From Streptomyces sp. NBC_00236 (GTDB taxonomy: Bacteria; Actinomycetota; Actinomycetes; Streptomycetales; Streptomycetaceae): a stretch of DNA of 64,000 nucleotides. The notes under the pieces were generated by a model. It saw nothing but the letters and a program-made list of their open reading frames with translations, searched no databases and was not told where the DNA came from. Shown here piece after piece: positions 1 through 8,488 of this stretch. The first letter of the stretch is position 1. Each line of letters begins with the position of its first letter. A program made the position numbers and the translations under genes. The stretch spans positions 806,001 to 870,000 of the forward strand of contig NZ_CP108100.1 in the NCBI RefSeq assembly GCF_036195045.1. The letters are read 5' to 3'.

Positions 1-1301
1 TCTCGCTCGCCTGCGGCGCCTTCGTCGCGGCGGAGTTCTCCCTGACCACGGTCGAGCGCGGCCAGCTCGAGCGCGCTGTCGAGCGGGAGGAACGCGGCGC
101 AGCGAGCGCCATGAAGGCGGTACGCAGCCTCACCTTCCAGCTCTCCGGGGCCCAGCTGGGCATCACCGTCACCAATTTGGTCGTCGGCATGCTCTCCGAA
201 TCGTCCATCGCGAAACTGATCCGCGGCCCGGTCGAGGCCGTCGGGCTGTCATCCGGCGTCGCGTCCTCCGTGGCCCTGGTGATCGGCACCGCCCTGTCCA
301 CCGTGTTCCTGATGGTGGTCGGCGAGCTCGTACCGAAGAACTGGGCCATCTCCTCGCCGCTCGCCGTGGCGAAGACGGTGGCCACCCCGCAGCGGGCCTT
401 CACCGCGCTCTTCCGGCCCTTCATCAGCCATCTCAACAACACGGCCAACCACATCGTGCGCCGCTTCGGCCTCGAACCGGCCGAGGAGCTGGCATCCGCC
501 CGCAGTCCGCAGGAGCTGGTGGCCCTGGCCCGGCACTCCGCCAAGGCGGGCGCGCTGGAGGCCGACACGGCGGAGTTGTTCGTCCGCACCCTCAATCTGG
601 CGGAGCTGACCGCGGAGAACGTGATGACGCCGCGGGTACAGGTCACCGCACTGGACGTGCAGGCGACGGCAGAGGACGTCGCCAACGCCACCCGGGCCAC
701 CGGACTGTCCCGGTTCCCCGTGTACCGGGGCAGCCTCGACACCGTCGTCGGCGTCGCCCACATCAAGGACGTACTGGCGATCCCCGCCGAACAGCGCCCT
801 CGCAAACGGGTCTCGGACATGCTGCGCGAGCCGCTGCTCGTGCCGGAGACCCTGACCGTGGACCGACTGCTGGACCGCCTCTCCGGCAAACTCGCGATGG
901 CGGTCGTCATCGACGAGTACGGCGGCACGGCGGGTGTCGTGACACTGGAGGACATCGTCGAGGAGGTCGTCGGCGAGGTGCGGGACGAACACGATCCGCA
1001 CGAAACCCCGGATCTGGCACCGGCCGGCGAGGACGCCGACGGACGCACCCTGTGGTCGGCCGACGGCGCTGCCCGCACCGACCAGCTGGAGAGGATCGGA
1101 CTGCGCGTGCCGGACGGACCGTACGAGACCCTCGCCGGACTGCTGGCCACGGAGGTGGGCCGCATCCCGGCCGTGGGTGATTCGATCGAGCTGGCCGGCT
1201 GGCGCCTCGACGTGGTGGACGCCTCAGGGCGGCGCGCCGCACGGGCGCTGCTGCACGCACCGCTGCCCGGTTCCGACGAGCCGTCGGAGGATGAGCGATG
1301 A
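1..1301 (+). CDS. CNNM/CBS-domain (HlyC/CorC-type) membrane protein, 5' end missing
   Basis: The reading frame is open from the first bases of the window (codons from position 3), so the true start lies upstream. The visible protein begins inside the DUF21/CNNM transmembrane domain, with a cue for cation-transport families in the stretch around GAQLGITVTNLVVGML. A pair of CBS domains follows (roughly 160-290 counting from the ATG at 111). The C-terminal CorC_HlyC domain (about 310-385) is a FAD/ligand-binding-like fold in this family. Family members are linked to Mg2+/Co2+ efflux or tolerance and were historically misnamed hemolysins; the substrate here is not shown. The stop overlaps the next gene's ATG by 4 bp (ATGA), so the two are translationally coupled paralogues. 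The ATG at 111 is an internal methionine, not the start. Confidence 0.9.
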   Translation, partial: SLACGAFVAAEFSLTTVERGQLERAVEREERGAASAMKAVRSLTFQLSGAQLGITVTNLVVGMLSESSIAKLIRGPVEAVGLSSGVASSVALVIGTALSTVFLMVVGELVPKNWAISSPLAVAKTVATPQRAFTALFRPFISHLNNTANHIVRRFGLEPAEELASARSPQELVALARHSAKAGALEADTAELFVRTLNLAELTAENVMTPRVQVTALDVQATAEDVANATRATGLSRFPVYRGSLDTVVGVAHIKDVLAIPAEQRPRKRVSDMLREPLLVPETLTVDRLLDRLSGKLAMAVVIDEYGGTAGVVTLEDIVEEVVGEVRDEHDPHETPDLAPAGEDADGRTLWSADGAARTDQLERIGLRVPDGPYETLAGLLATEVGRIPAVGDSIELAGWRLDVVDASGRRAARALLHAPLPGSDEPSEDER

Positions 1302-2317
1302 CCGCCGTACAGCTCTTCATCGGTCTGCTGACCCTGGTCGTGAACGCCTTCTTCGTCGGTGCGGAGTTCGCTCTCATCTCTGTGCGGCGCAGCCAGATCG
1401 AACCGCAGGCCGAGGACGGGAACCGGAGGGCGCGCAGCGTCATCTGGGGTCTCGAGCACGTCTCGGCACTGCTCGCGGCGGCCCAGCTGGGCATCACGCT
1501 GTGCACCCTGGTCCTGGGTATCGTCGCCGAACCCGCCATCGCCCATCTGCTGGAGCCCGTCTTCGACGCCGTGGGAGTGCCGCACGGGCTGGTCCACCCG
1601 ATCTCGTTCGTGATCGCGTTGTCGGTGGCGACCTACCTCCACATGCTGCTCGGCGAGATGGTGCCGAAGAACATCGCGCTGGCCGAACCCGTGAAGACCG
1701 CGTTGCTGCTCGGGCCGCCTCTGGTCACCCTGGCCCGAGCGCTGCGCCCGGTGATCTTCGCGATCAACGCCTTCGCCAACGCCTTGCTGAAGCTGTTGAG
1801 GGTGGAGACGAAGGACGAGGTGTCCGCCACCTTCTCCGACGATGAGCTGGCCCGGCTCGTCAAGGACGCCGGCGACGCAGGGCTGGTCGACGACCGCGCG
1901 GCCGAGCGGCTGCACCACGCCCTGGAGCTGGGGCGCAGGCCGGTGCGCGATGTGGTGCTGCCGGTGGACCGGGTGATGTACACGCGGGTCGGGACGACAC
2001 CCGAGGAGCTGGAGCGTCTGTCTTCCGAGACCGGATTCTCGCGGTTCCCGGTGATGGACAGCGAGCAGCGGATCCTTGGCTACCTGCATGTGAAGGACGC
2101 CCTGGACGTCACACCCCGCGACGTGCCCTTCCCGGTGACGGCGATGCGGCCCATCGCCCGGGTACGGGCGGCGACACCGCTCGACGACGTGCTGACGGCG
2201 CTCCGGCGCAGCCGCACGCACCTGGCCGCCGTCCTCGACGAGGACGACCGGCTGGCCGGCATGGTGACGATGGAGGATGTGCTCCGCGAGCTGGTGGGCC
2301 GGCCCCAGCCGCGCTGA
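1298..2317 (+). CDS. CNNM/CBS-domain membrane protein (HlyC/CorC family)
   Basis: A 339-residue protein with an N-terminal DUF21/CNNM membrane domain (about residues 1-185, several hydrophobic helices, again with AAQLGITLCTLVLGI) followed by two CBS domains (about 205-335). It ends right after the CBS pair and lacks the CorC_HlyC domain present in its upstream paralogue, so the tandem pair consists of one long and one short form. It overlaps the upstream gene by four bases and is probably co-translated and perhaps hetero-oligomeric with it (inference). Likely role: cation efflux or cation-dependent regulation at the plasma membrane. A strong hairpin follows immediately and ends the operon. 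Confidence 0.9.
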   Translation: MTAVQLFIGLLTLVVNAFFVGAEFALISVRRSQIEPQAEDGNRRARSVIWGLEHVSALLAAAQLGITLCTLVLGIVAEPAIAHLLEPVFDAVGVPHGLVHPISFVIALSVATYLHMLLGEMVPKNIALAEPVKTALLLGPPLVTLARALRPVIFAINAFANALLKLLRVETKDEVSATFSDDELARLVKDAGDAGLVDDRAAERLHHALELGRRPVRDVVLPVDRVMYTRVGTTPEELERLSSETGFSRFPVMDSEQRILGYLHVKDALDVTPRDVPFPVTAMRPIARVRAATPLDDVLTALRRSRTHLAAVLDEDDRLAGMVTMEDVLRELVGRPQPR

Positions 2318-2326
2318 TCCCGACCC

Positions 2327-2374
2327 GGCAGGCGCGGTCCCGCCCCCTTCCCGGGGTGCGGGACCGCGCCTGCC
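2327..2374 (+). terminator. Intrinsic-type terminator hairpin
   Basis: Perfect 17-bp inverted repeat: left arm 2327-2343 (ggcaggcgcggtcccgc), right arm 2358-2374, 14-nt loop. It starts 9 bp after the stop of the second CNNM gene. There is no U-tract, as is usual for Streptomyces terminators. Confidence 0.85.
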
Positions 2375-2422
2375 GCCGTGTTCGGGAGAGGGCCGGCCGC
2401 ACCGCGATACGATCGCAGGGCC

Positions 2423-3265
2423 ATGGAAATGAATGCTGAATACACCAGTCTCGTCGCAGTGGGCGATTCGTTCACCGAGGGCATGTCGGACCTGCTGCCC
2501 GATGGTTCGTACCGGGGCTGGGCCGACGTTCTCGCCACCCGGCTGGCCACCCGCACCCCCGGATTCCGGTACGCCAATCTCGCCGTGCGCGGAAAGCTCA
2601 TCGGCCAGATCGTGGACGAGCAGGTGGACGTGGCGGCCGCCATGCAGGCAGACGTCGTGACGCTGGTGGGCGGTCTCAACGACACCCTGCGGCCCAAGTG
2701 CGACATGGGCATGGTCCGTGGCCGGCTGGAGGAGGCCGTGGAGCGTCTCGCCCCCTCGTGCAAGAAGCTGGTCCTGATGCGCAGCCCCGGTCGCAACGGG
2801 CCGGTGATGGAACGCTTCCGGCCGCGCATGGAGGAGCTGTTCGCGCTGGTCGACGACCTTGCCGCGCGGCACGGTGCGGAGGTCGCCGACCTGTACGGAG
2901 CACCGGTTCTGGGCGACCCAAGGATGTGGGACGTGGACCGGCTGCACCTCACCGCCGAGGGTCACAGCCGGGTGGCGGAGGCCGTCTGGCAGACGCTCGG
3001 ACTGCCTCCGGAGAACGACTGGCAGGCGCACCCGGCCGCCACGTCCCCGCCGCGCTGGACCTCCCGGCGCGTGGACGACGTGCGCTTCGCCCGCCGGCAC
3101 CTGCTCCCGTGGATAGGGCGGCGTCTGACCGGGCGCTCCTCCGGCGACGGGCGTACGGGAGCACAGTTCAGCGCCGAGCTGGGGCGGGCCTTCTGGGTCA
3201 CTCCCGTGAACGCCGAGGCCCCGGGCCCCGTGGCCACGTGGCGACGGGTCGACACGGTCGAGTAG
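2423..3265 (+). CDS. SGNH/GDSL-family hydrolase
   Basis: A 280-residue predicted esterase/lipase-type hydrolase. The SGNH blocks are visible: block I VAVGDSFTEGM near the N-terminus with the nucleophile Ser, block III GGLNDT (Asn) near residue 80, and the C-terminal Asp/His dyad in WDVDRLHLTAEGH around residue 175-185. No signal peptide is present, so it should be cytosolic. The start chosen is ATG 2423; an in-frame ATG at 2378 lies inside or next to the terminator of the previous operon and would add a non-conserved 15 residues. The C-terminal 80 residues beyond the SGNH fold are basic and of unknown function. The substrate cannot be read from the sequence. Confidence 0.85.
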   Translation: MEMNAEYTSLVAVGDSFTEGMSDLLPDGSYRGWADVLATRLATRTPGFRYANLAVRGKLIGQIVDEQVDVAAAMQADVVTLVGGLNDTLRPKCDMGMVRGRLEEAVERLAPSCKKLVLMRSPGRNGPVMERFRPRMEELFALVDDLAARHGAEVADLYGAPVLGDPRMWDVDRLHLTAEGHSRVAEAVWQTLGLPPENDWQAHPAATSPPRWTSRRVDDVRFARRHLLPWIGRRLTGRSSGDGRTGAQFSAELGRAFWVTPVNAEAPGPVATWRRVDTVE

Positions 3266-3422
3266 CCGGCCCTCGGGGGCACAGCTGCGAGCCCGCCCCA
3301 GCCAAGGAGTCGAGGGCAACGACTGCCCGCTGCCCGCCGACCCCACCGCCGCTCCGGCCCCGGCACCCGCACTCGTAGCAACGCACAAACCGGGGGCGGC
3401 GCCGACCTGCACAAACCGCCAG

Positions 3423-3437
3423 TAGAATCTGCACACG
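3423..3437 (+). promoter_or_regulatory. Candidate -10 box for purB, possibly leaderless
   Basis: TAGAAT at 3423-3428 lies 8 bases before the GTG start at 3437, so transcription could begin at or next to the start codon. No Shine-Dalgarno sequence precedes the GTG. No convincing -35 box is seen. Confidence 0.4.
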
Positions 3438-4879
3438 TGACTGCTGTGTCTGCGAAGCCTCGCATCCCCAATGTCCTGGCCGGCCGCTACGCCTCTACGG
3501 AGCTGGCTGTCCTCTGGTCCCCCGAGCAGAAGGTGAAGCTGGAACGTCAGCTGTGGCTGGCGGTGCTGCGCGCCCAGAAGGACCTCGGGATCGAGGTACC
3601 CGACGCGGCCCTCGCAGATTACGAGCGCGTCATCGATCAGGTCGACCTGGCCTCGATCGCGGAGCGCGAGAAGGTGACCCGGCACGACGTCAAGGCCCGC
3701 ATCGAGGAGTTCAACGCCCTCGCCGGCCACGAGCAGGTCCACAAGGGAATGACCTCCCGGGACCTGACGGAGAACGTCGAGCAGCTCCAGATCCGGCTGT
3801 CGCTGGAACTGATGCGCGATCGCACGGTGGCAGTCCTGGCCCGGCTGGGCAGGCTCTCCGGTGAGTACCGCGAACTGGTCATCGCGGGCCGGTCCCACAA
3901 TGTCGCGGCGCAGGCCACGACCCTCGGAAAGCGATTCGCATCGGCGGCGGACGAGCTGCTGGTGGCCTACGGGCGCCTCGAGGACCTGCTGGGCCGTTAC
4001 CCGCTCCGCGGGATCAAGGGCCCCGTCGGCACCGCCCAGGACATGCTCGACCTGCTGGGCGGAGACGCCGGGAAGCTCGCCGAGCTGGAGCAGCGCATCG
4101 CCGGGCACCTCGGCTTCGCACAGGCCTTCACTTCGGTCGGCCAGGTCTACCCCCGCTCGCTCGACTACGACGTGGTGACCGCGCTGGTACAGCTGGCCGC
4201 GGCGCCTTCCTCCGTCGCGAAGACCATTCGGCTGATGGCCGGCCACGAACTGGTGACCGAGGGCTTCAAGCCGGGCCAGGTCGGCTCGTCCGCCATGCCG
4301 CACAAGATGAACACCCGCTCGTGCGAGCGCGTCAACGGCCTGATGGTCATTCTTCGGGGTTACGCGTCGATGACCGGTGAGCTGGCGGGCGACCAGTGGA
4401 ACGAGGGCGATGTGTCCTGCTCCGTGGTCCGCCGGGTGGCCCTGCCGGACGCCTTCTTCGCATTCGACGGTCTGGTGGAGACCTTCCTCACGGTGCTCGA
4501 CGAGTTCGGCGCTTTCCCCGCCGTGGTCGCTCGCGAGCTGGACCGCTACCTGCCCTTCCTCGCCACGACCAAGGTGCTGATGGGCGCGGTTCGCGCCGGT
4601 GTCGGCCGTGAGGTCGCCCACGAGGCCATCAAGGAGAACGCGGTCGCCTCCGCTCTCGCCATGCGTGAGCAGGGCACGGAGCGCAACGAGCTGCTGGACA
4701 AGCTGGCGGCGGACAAGCGCATCCCGCTCGACCGCGCGCAGTTGGATGAGCTCATGGCCGACAAACTCTCCTTCACCGGTGCGGCGGGCGACCAGGTGAC
4801 CGCCCTGATCGGCCGGATCGAGGAGATCACCAAGCAGCACCCGGAGGCGGCCGGTTACACGCCGGGCTCGATCCTCTGA
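3437..4879 (+). CDS. purB: Adenylosuccinate lyase
   Basis: A 480-residue fumarase/aspartase-superfamily enzyme that performs two steps of purine synthesis: SAICAR to AICAR, and adenylosuccinate to AMP, each releasing fumarate. The superfamily signature GSSAMPHKMN is present around residue 280-290, with the catalytic Ser on its mobile loop. The early motif TSRDLTENVEQLQ and the central region with VGTAQDMLDLLG also fit. Length and N-terminus (IPNVLAGRYAS) match actinobacterial PurB. The GTG start is supported by a TAGAAT box 8 bases upstream, suggesting a leaderless message. The next gene (Mug-type glycosylase) starts 20 bp after the stop and may be co-transcribed. Confidence 0.97.
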   Translation: MTAVSAKPRIPNVLAGRYASTELAVLWSPEQKVKLERQLWLAVLRAQKDLGIEVPDAALADYERVIDQVDLASIAEREKVTRHDVKARIEEFNALAGHEQVHKGMTSRDLTENVEQLQIRLSLELMRDRTVAVLARLGRLSGEYRELVIAGRSHNVAAQATTLGKRFASAADELLVAYGRLEDLLGRYPLRGIKGPVGTAQDMLDLLGGDAGKLAELEQRIAGHLGFAQAFTSVGQVYPRSLDYDVVTALVQLAAAPSSVAKTIRLMAGHELVTEGFKPGQVGSSAMPHKMNTRSCERVNGLMVILRGYASMTGELAGDQWNEGDVSCSVVRRVALPDAFFAFDGLVETFLTVLDEFGAFPAVVARELDRYLPFLATTKVLMGAVRAGVGREVAHEAIKENAVASALAMREQGTERNELLDKLAADKRIPLDRAQLDELMADKLSFTGAAGDQVTALIGRIEEITKQHPEAAGYTPGSIL

Positions 4880-4898
4880 TGCGCCGGGCCACCGGCCG

Positions 4899-5462
4899 AT
4901 GACACCCGAAGAGCTCCTGGCCGCCCGTGACCGCATCGTTCCCGATGTGATCGCGGGCGGCCTGCGCGTACTGTTCTGCGGCATCAACCCAAGCCTGATG
5001 ACAGGTGCCACGGGTCACCACTTCGCCTTTCCCGGTAATCGCTTCTGGCCGGTCCTTCATCGGTCGGGATTCACTCCACGGCAGCTCAAGCCCTGCGAAC
5101 AGTCCGAACTGCTCCGCCATGGGCTGGGCATCACCAACGTGGTCGCCAGGGCCACGGCCCGGGCCGACGAGCTGTCTGCGGAGGAATTTCGCGCTGGGGG
5201 CCGGATCCTCACCGCGAAGGTCGAGGAACTGCGCCCCCGATGGCTGGCCGTCGTCGGCATCACGGCCTACCGGACGGCATTCGGCGAGCGTCAGGCGCGC
5301 ATCGGACCGCAGGAACGGCAGATCGGCGGGGCCTCCGTCTGGGCGCTGCCCAACCCGAGCGGGCTCAACGCCCACTGGACCGTGAGCTCCATGGCCGACG
5401 AGTACGGACGCCTCCGCTCAGCCGTCGACTCGGATGCCTCGATCCCGACTCCTGAGCCGTGA
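4899..5462 (+). CDS. mug: Mismatch-specific (G:U/G:T) DNA glycosylase, Mug family
   Basis: A 187-residue protein with the two Mug/TDG signatures: GINPS near residue 28-32 (the active-site Asn motif) and NPSGLNAHW near residue 150-158. The family removes uracil or thymine opposite guanine and ethenocytosine from double-stranded DNA, in the cytosol/nucleoid. It lies 20 bp downstream of purB on the same strand and is probably expressed with it. A separate Ung-type enzyme is encoded at about 60.5 kb. The stop codon falls inside a short run of near-identical 14-bp units. Confidence 0.92.
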   Translation: MTPEELLAARDRIVPDVIAGGLRVLFCGINPSLMTGATGHHFAFPGNRFWPVLHRSGFTPRQLKPCEQSELLRHGLGITNVVARATARADELSAEEFRAGGRILTAKVEELRPRWLAVVGITAYRTAFGERQARIGPQERQIGGASVWALPNPSGLNAHWTVSSMADEYGRLRSAVDSDASIPTPEP

Positions 5463-5499
5463 GCCTTGAGCCGTGAGCCTTGAGCCGTTAGCCCTGACT
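5451..5499. repeat. Short tandem repeat, 14-bp period (gagccttgagccgt)
   Basis: About three imperfect copies of a 14-bp unit start at the last codons of the mug gene and run past its stop. No function is apparent. Confidence 0.7.
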
Positions 5500-5554
5500 A
5501 CGGAACAGGGCTCGTCGGCTGTACCTCCACTTCGCCCCTCCGCCCACCGCCACT

Positions 5555-5593
5555 TCGCCCCGTCGCCCCGTCGCCCCGTCGCCCCGTCGCCCC
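5555..5593. repeat. Octamer tandem repeat (tcgccccg, about 4.9 copies)
   Basis: Uninterrupted copies of the 8-bp unit lie between mug and the convergent hypothetical gene. This is a simple-sequence tract likely to vary in copy number between strains. Confidence 0.85.
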
Positions 5594-5603
5594 AGGACAG
5601 GGT

Positions 5604-6041
5604 TCAGGGAGGATCGATCTCGGTCACCACCACGCTGAGCTCGCACCCCGGGCCTTCTTCCTCCAGGTACAGCGCGAGGGCGATCCACCGAGCCTCGATA
5701 TGCCAGAGCCGGAGGTACTCGCACCCGGCAACGGTGTCGGCCCACGGGTCAGGTATGTCCTCACCCGACATCATTCGCTCCTGCGCACTCCACAGGCTGA
5801 TCAGCTGCGGGTCTCCCCAGCGTGCGCCAAGCACGGTGATCAGCGCCTCGTGCTCCGCCAAGCACTGTGCACGGTGCTCCAGCCGTCCCGCCTCGTCGTC
5901 GTCCCAGTGATCGTCGTCGGCGTGCAGGTACGCCGTGTGATAGCCGGGCCCGCTGACTCCCGACCCCGACCGGATGCGATCCGCGGGAAACTCTCGGGTG
6001 CGCATCCCGTCGATGAGGCGGAGGTGATGTGCGGTGGTCAT
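5604..6041 (-). CDS. Hypothetical protein
   Basis: A 145-residue acidic protein (start MTTAHHLRLID) with no family that I recognise. An Asp-rich stretch (HADDDHWDDDEAGR) lies near residue 40, and a Trp-containing helical middle includes SLWSAQERM. There is no signal peptide or membrane segment. Codon use is Streptomyces-like. A GTG at 6089 would extend it by 16 residues; neither start has a clear ribosome site. It converges on mug and sits at the border of the mobile patch, so it may be accessory. Confidence 0.6.
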   Translation of the reverse strand: MTTAHHLRLIDGMRTREFPADRIRSGSGVSGPGYHTAYLHADDDHWDDDEAGRLEHRAQCLAEHEALITVLGARWGDPQLISLWSAQERMMSGEDIPDPWADTVAGCEYLRLWHIEARWIALALYLEEEGPGCELSVVVTEIDPP

Positions 6042-6349
6042 GCCGTCAGTAAACCGTCCGGCACTGACAACGAAAGCCTCGCCCTGCACTTTGAGCGGTT
6101 TTCAGCCACTGTTCAGGCCTTCCGCCTGGGAGATGCCCTCCGCCCCCTGGAGACACGCCTCACCGAAGCCCTCGCCAAGTCAACGGTGACGTGCTGCGAA
6201 CGGCACCCCCGGTGTCCGTGTGCTGCACGTCCTTCCGGTCGTTCCCGGCCGTGCCGATGGGCGTGACCTCGAAGCTCGGCATGGGACGGGTCTGCCTCCT
6301 CGGTCAGCGCTGTGCCATGGGGCTGACATATCCGATCCACCGGCCCCCC
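6042..6349. other. Non-coding gap between hypothetical gene and inverted repeat
   Basis: About 310 bp in which I see no convincing gene, RNA or hairpin. Short frames here lack ribosome sites and family resemblance. It presumably contains the promoter of the leftward hypothetical gene. Confidence 0.5.
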
Positions 6350-6383
6350 GCTTAGTGGTCTGCGCCGTAAGTCCTTCGGGGGT
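6350..6383 (+). repeat. Left inverted repeat of candidate transposon
   Basis: It ends in the 15-bp core aagtccttcgggggt, immediately beyond the 3' end of the transposase. Its partner in opposite orientation is at 9658-9691. Confidence 0.75.
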
Positions 6384-6386
6384 GGA

Positions 6387-7601
6387 TCAGATGGTGGGGC
6401 CGGCAGAGGATTCTTCTGGGTGATCGGCGGTGTGCCCGTCGAGCCTGGCCAGCAGATCGTCCAGGTCGGAAGTGGTGAACTTCCACTGGAACGGCTGTGC
6501 CGTGGCGTTGTAGCGGTCTTCGAAGGCTCGGAGCCGGTCCGCGACCTGCTTCAGGTCGGTGAAGTCGTTGGGCGTCACGACCTTGCGCTGCACGACGGAG
6601 AAGAAGATCTCCACTTGGTTCAACCAGGAGGCGTGGACGGGGGTGTGCACGAGCACAGCGTTCGGAAACGCCGCGGTCAGCCGGGCGGCGGCCTTCTTCC
6701 CCCGGCGCGAGGAGCCGTTTGTCCACGACCCAGAACACGCGCTTCGCGCTCGCGTACGGTTCCTGGCTCATGACCTGGGAGACCAGGTTCATGAACGGGA
6801 CGATGCCGGTGCGCTCCTCGGTGCGGCCGAACACCTTCGCGGCATGGACGTCGTAGGCGGCCAGGTAGGCCAGCGCGCCGCCGCGCTTGTACGTGTGATT
6901 GACGCGCATCATTCTGGCTTGGCCGGGCGCCAAGGTCGGATGGCAACGACAGCGGGCCTGAACGGAGGTCTTCTCATCGGCGGAGATGAGGTACTCGTCC
7001 GCGCCCAGCAGCTCGCCCTCGAAGGTACGGGCGTAAAGATCCAAGACCCGCTGGGCCTTGGGCCGGAAGTCGGGGTCCGTGATGAAGATCCAGGACTGGT
7101 ACTGGCAGGGCTTGATCGCGTCTTCGCGCAGCCAACGGCGCACCGTGGACGCGGAGACGGTCGCGGTGATGCCCCGCGCGCGGTGAGCTCGGCGGCCAGC
7201 TCCGGACACGACCAGCGGGAGAGTGGGATATCGCTCTCCACGGGGAGTTGGCAGGCCAGCGCCTTGGCCTCAGCGACCTGCACTGGAGAGAACCGGGCAG
7301 GGCGTCCAGACCGTTTGCGGTCGGCCAGGGCTGGCAGACCACCATGGGCGAACCGGCCACGCCAGGTTCGGACCGTGTCCACGTGCAGGTGGGTCTCGTC
7401 GGCGATCCTGGCATTACCCCGACCACGGGCAGCGAGAAGGACGACCGCAGCACGTTGCCGGGCTTGGTGTGGAGTCTTGCGGCCGTAAGCCATCTTCTTG
7501 AGTCGGTGGCGCTCGGCGGCGGTCAGCACCACCGCCACGGCGGCGCGTATGGGCAAGTATCTGTCTCCTGGGGCCTGCGGCAGGCCGATGAGGCCGAGCA
7601 T
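6387..7601 (-). pseudogene. IS630-family transposase, two frameshifts
   Basis: Three frames together make one typical IS630 transposase. The N-terminal helix-turn-helix (LHVDTVRTWRGRF) is read from 7601. After about 7171-7175, where five bases stand in place of an expected three, the frame changes and continues with STVRRWLRED, the first catalytic Asp in ISADEKTSVQ and the long RNase-H-like core. At 6718-6720 an extra T (extra A on the coding strand) breaks the frame right after the second catalytic Asp (FWVVD). The last part, with the catalytic Glu in SWLNQVEIFFS, lies in the frame ending at 6387. The DDE triad is thus spread over two frames and the product cannot be made as an intact protein. 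The family inserts at TA. Confidence 0.9.
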
Positions 7602-7618
7602 TTTCGACTGGTCCCCTT

Positions 7619-7653
7619 CCTGTCCCCTCCATTGGACCTTGAAGGGGGACAGG
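7619..7653. repeat. Hairpin upstream of transposase
   Basis: Perfect 9-bp arms (cctgtcccc at 7619-7627 and ggggacagg at 7645-7653) with a 17-nt loop, between the TPR-like gene and the transposase. It could terminate the MerR-clamp/TPR transcript or belong to the insertion sequence. Confidence 0.5.
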
Positions 7654-7793
7654 AAGACCGGGCTGGGGGTCCACGTATAGCGGGCCGACGATTCTCACGG
7701 CGGCCCGTCATGATCGTTGAACGTCCGTCAGCACCGAGCAGGCAGCCGGATTCCTGCCCGGGCGTCTCGCGTGTCACCGAGAATCGGAGGCGC

Positions 7794-8447
7794 TCACGCG
7801 GCGGACCGGACCTCGATCGCGTGGCTGAGGACGGACTGCTCAGCGTCGGGGAGCCGACGTTCGGCGTGGAGCATGCGCAGGGCAGTGGTGATGCGTTCGT
7901 TGTCCTCGGGTGTGCCGAGGCTGCCCATGTACGGAGGCAGCAGCAGACTCAGAGCTTCGAGGTCCGTGCGTGCGCAGAGTCGGGTGAGGAGTTCGCCGAC
8001 CGGGTCCTCGTGATGCTGTGGTGCGGACAGGGTGGTGGCGCGCAGTCCTGCGGCGATGCGGTAGCGGAGCCATTGGTTGTGGGGGCCGGCCGGGACCGCG
8101 TTGAGGTGCTTGGCCGCGGACTCGAAGTACTCGCGGGCCTTGTCGATCTGGCCCAGGTCCCGGTGGGCTCGGGCCATGTTGCCGTGAAGTGAGGCGTAGA
8201 AGCCGCGGACACGGTCGTCTCCGACCTTGTCGGCCCGGTTCAGGCACTCCTGGTTCCAGTGCAGGGTCTCCTGCGGGGTCGGCTGATGCCGGGCGAGGTA
8301 GTGCGCGGCGATGCAGGCGTCGTAGTCGTCCTCGGCTGCGTCCCATGCTTGGAGGAACAAGTCCCGTGCTTGGGCATCGCGTCCTTCGGTCTCGGCCTGC
8401 ATGCCCTGCACGCACAGCTGCACGACGACGTTCTCGGGGTCGGTCAC
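7794..8447 (-). CDS. TPR-like helical repeat protein
   Basis: A 217-residue, wholly alpha-helical-looking soluble protein. A tetratricopeptide-type pattern is visible in GRDAQARDLFLQAWDAAEDDYDACIAAHYLARHQ (about 21-55) and DLGQIDKAREYFESAAKHL (about 96-114), which suggests a protein-protein interaction scaffold. The GTG start at 8447 has an AGGAGA ribosome site. It begins 41 bp after the stop of the MerR-clamp gene on the same strand, so the two form an operon under the MerR promoter. A related protein of similar organisation is encoded at 59812-60297. Similar proteins occur widely in Streptomyces without a known function; the job is inferred only as partner of the regulator. Confidence 0.75.
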   Translation of the reverse strand: MTDPENVVVQLCVQGMQAETEGRDAQARDLFLQAWDAAEDDYDACIAAHYLARHQPTPQETLHWNQECLNRADKVGDDRVRGFYASLHGNMARAHRDLGQIDKAREYFESAAKHLNAVPAGPHNQWLRYRIAAGLRATTLSAPQHHEDPVGELLTRLCARTDLEALSLLLPPYMGSLGTPEDNERITTALRMLHAERRLPDAEQSVLSHAIEVRSAA

Positions 8448-8488
8448 GGTTCTCCTGGAGGTGATGGGGGTGCGGTGTTGCGACGGAG

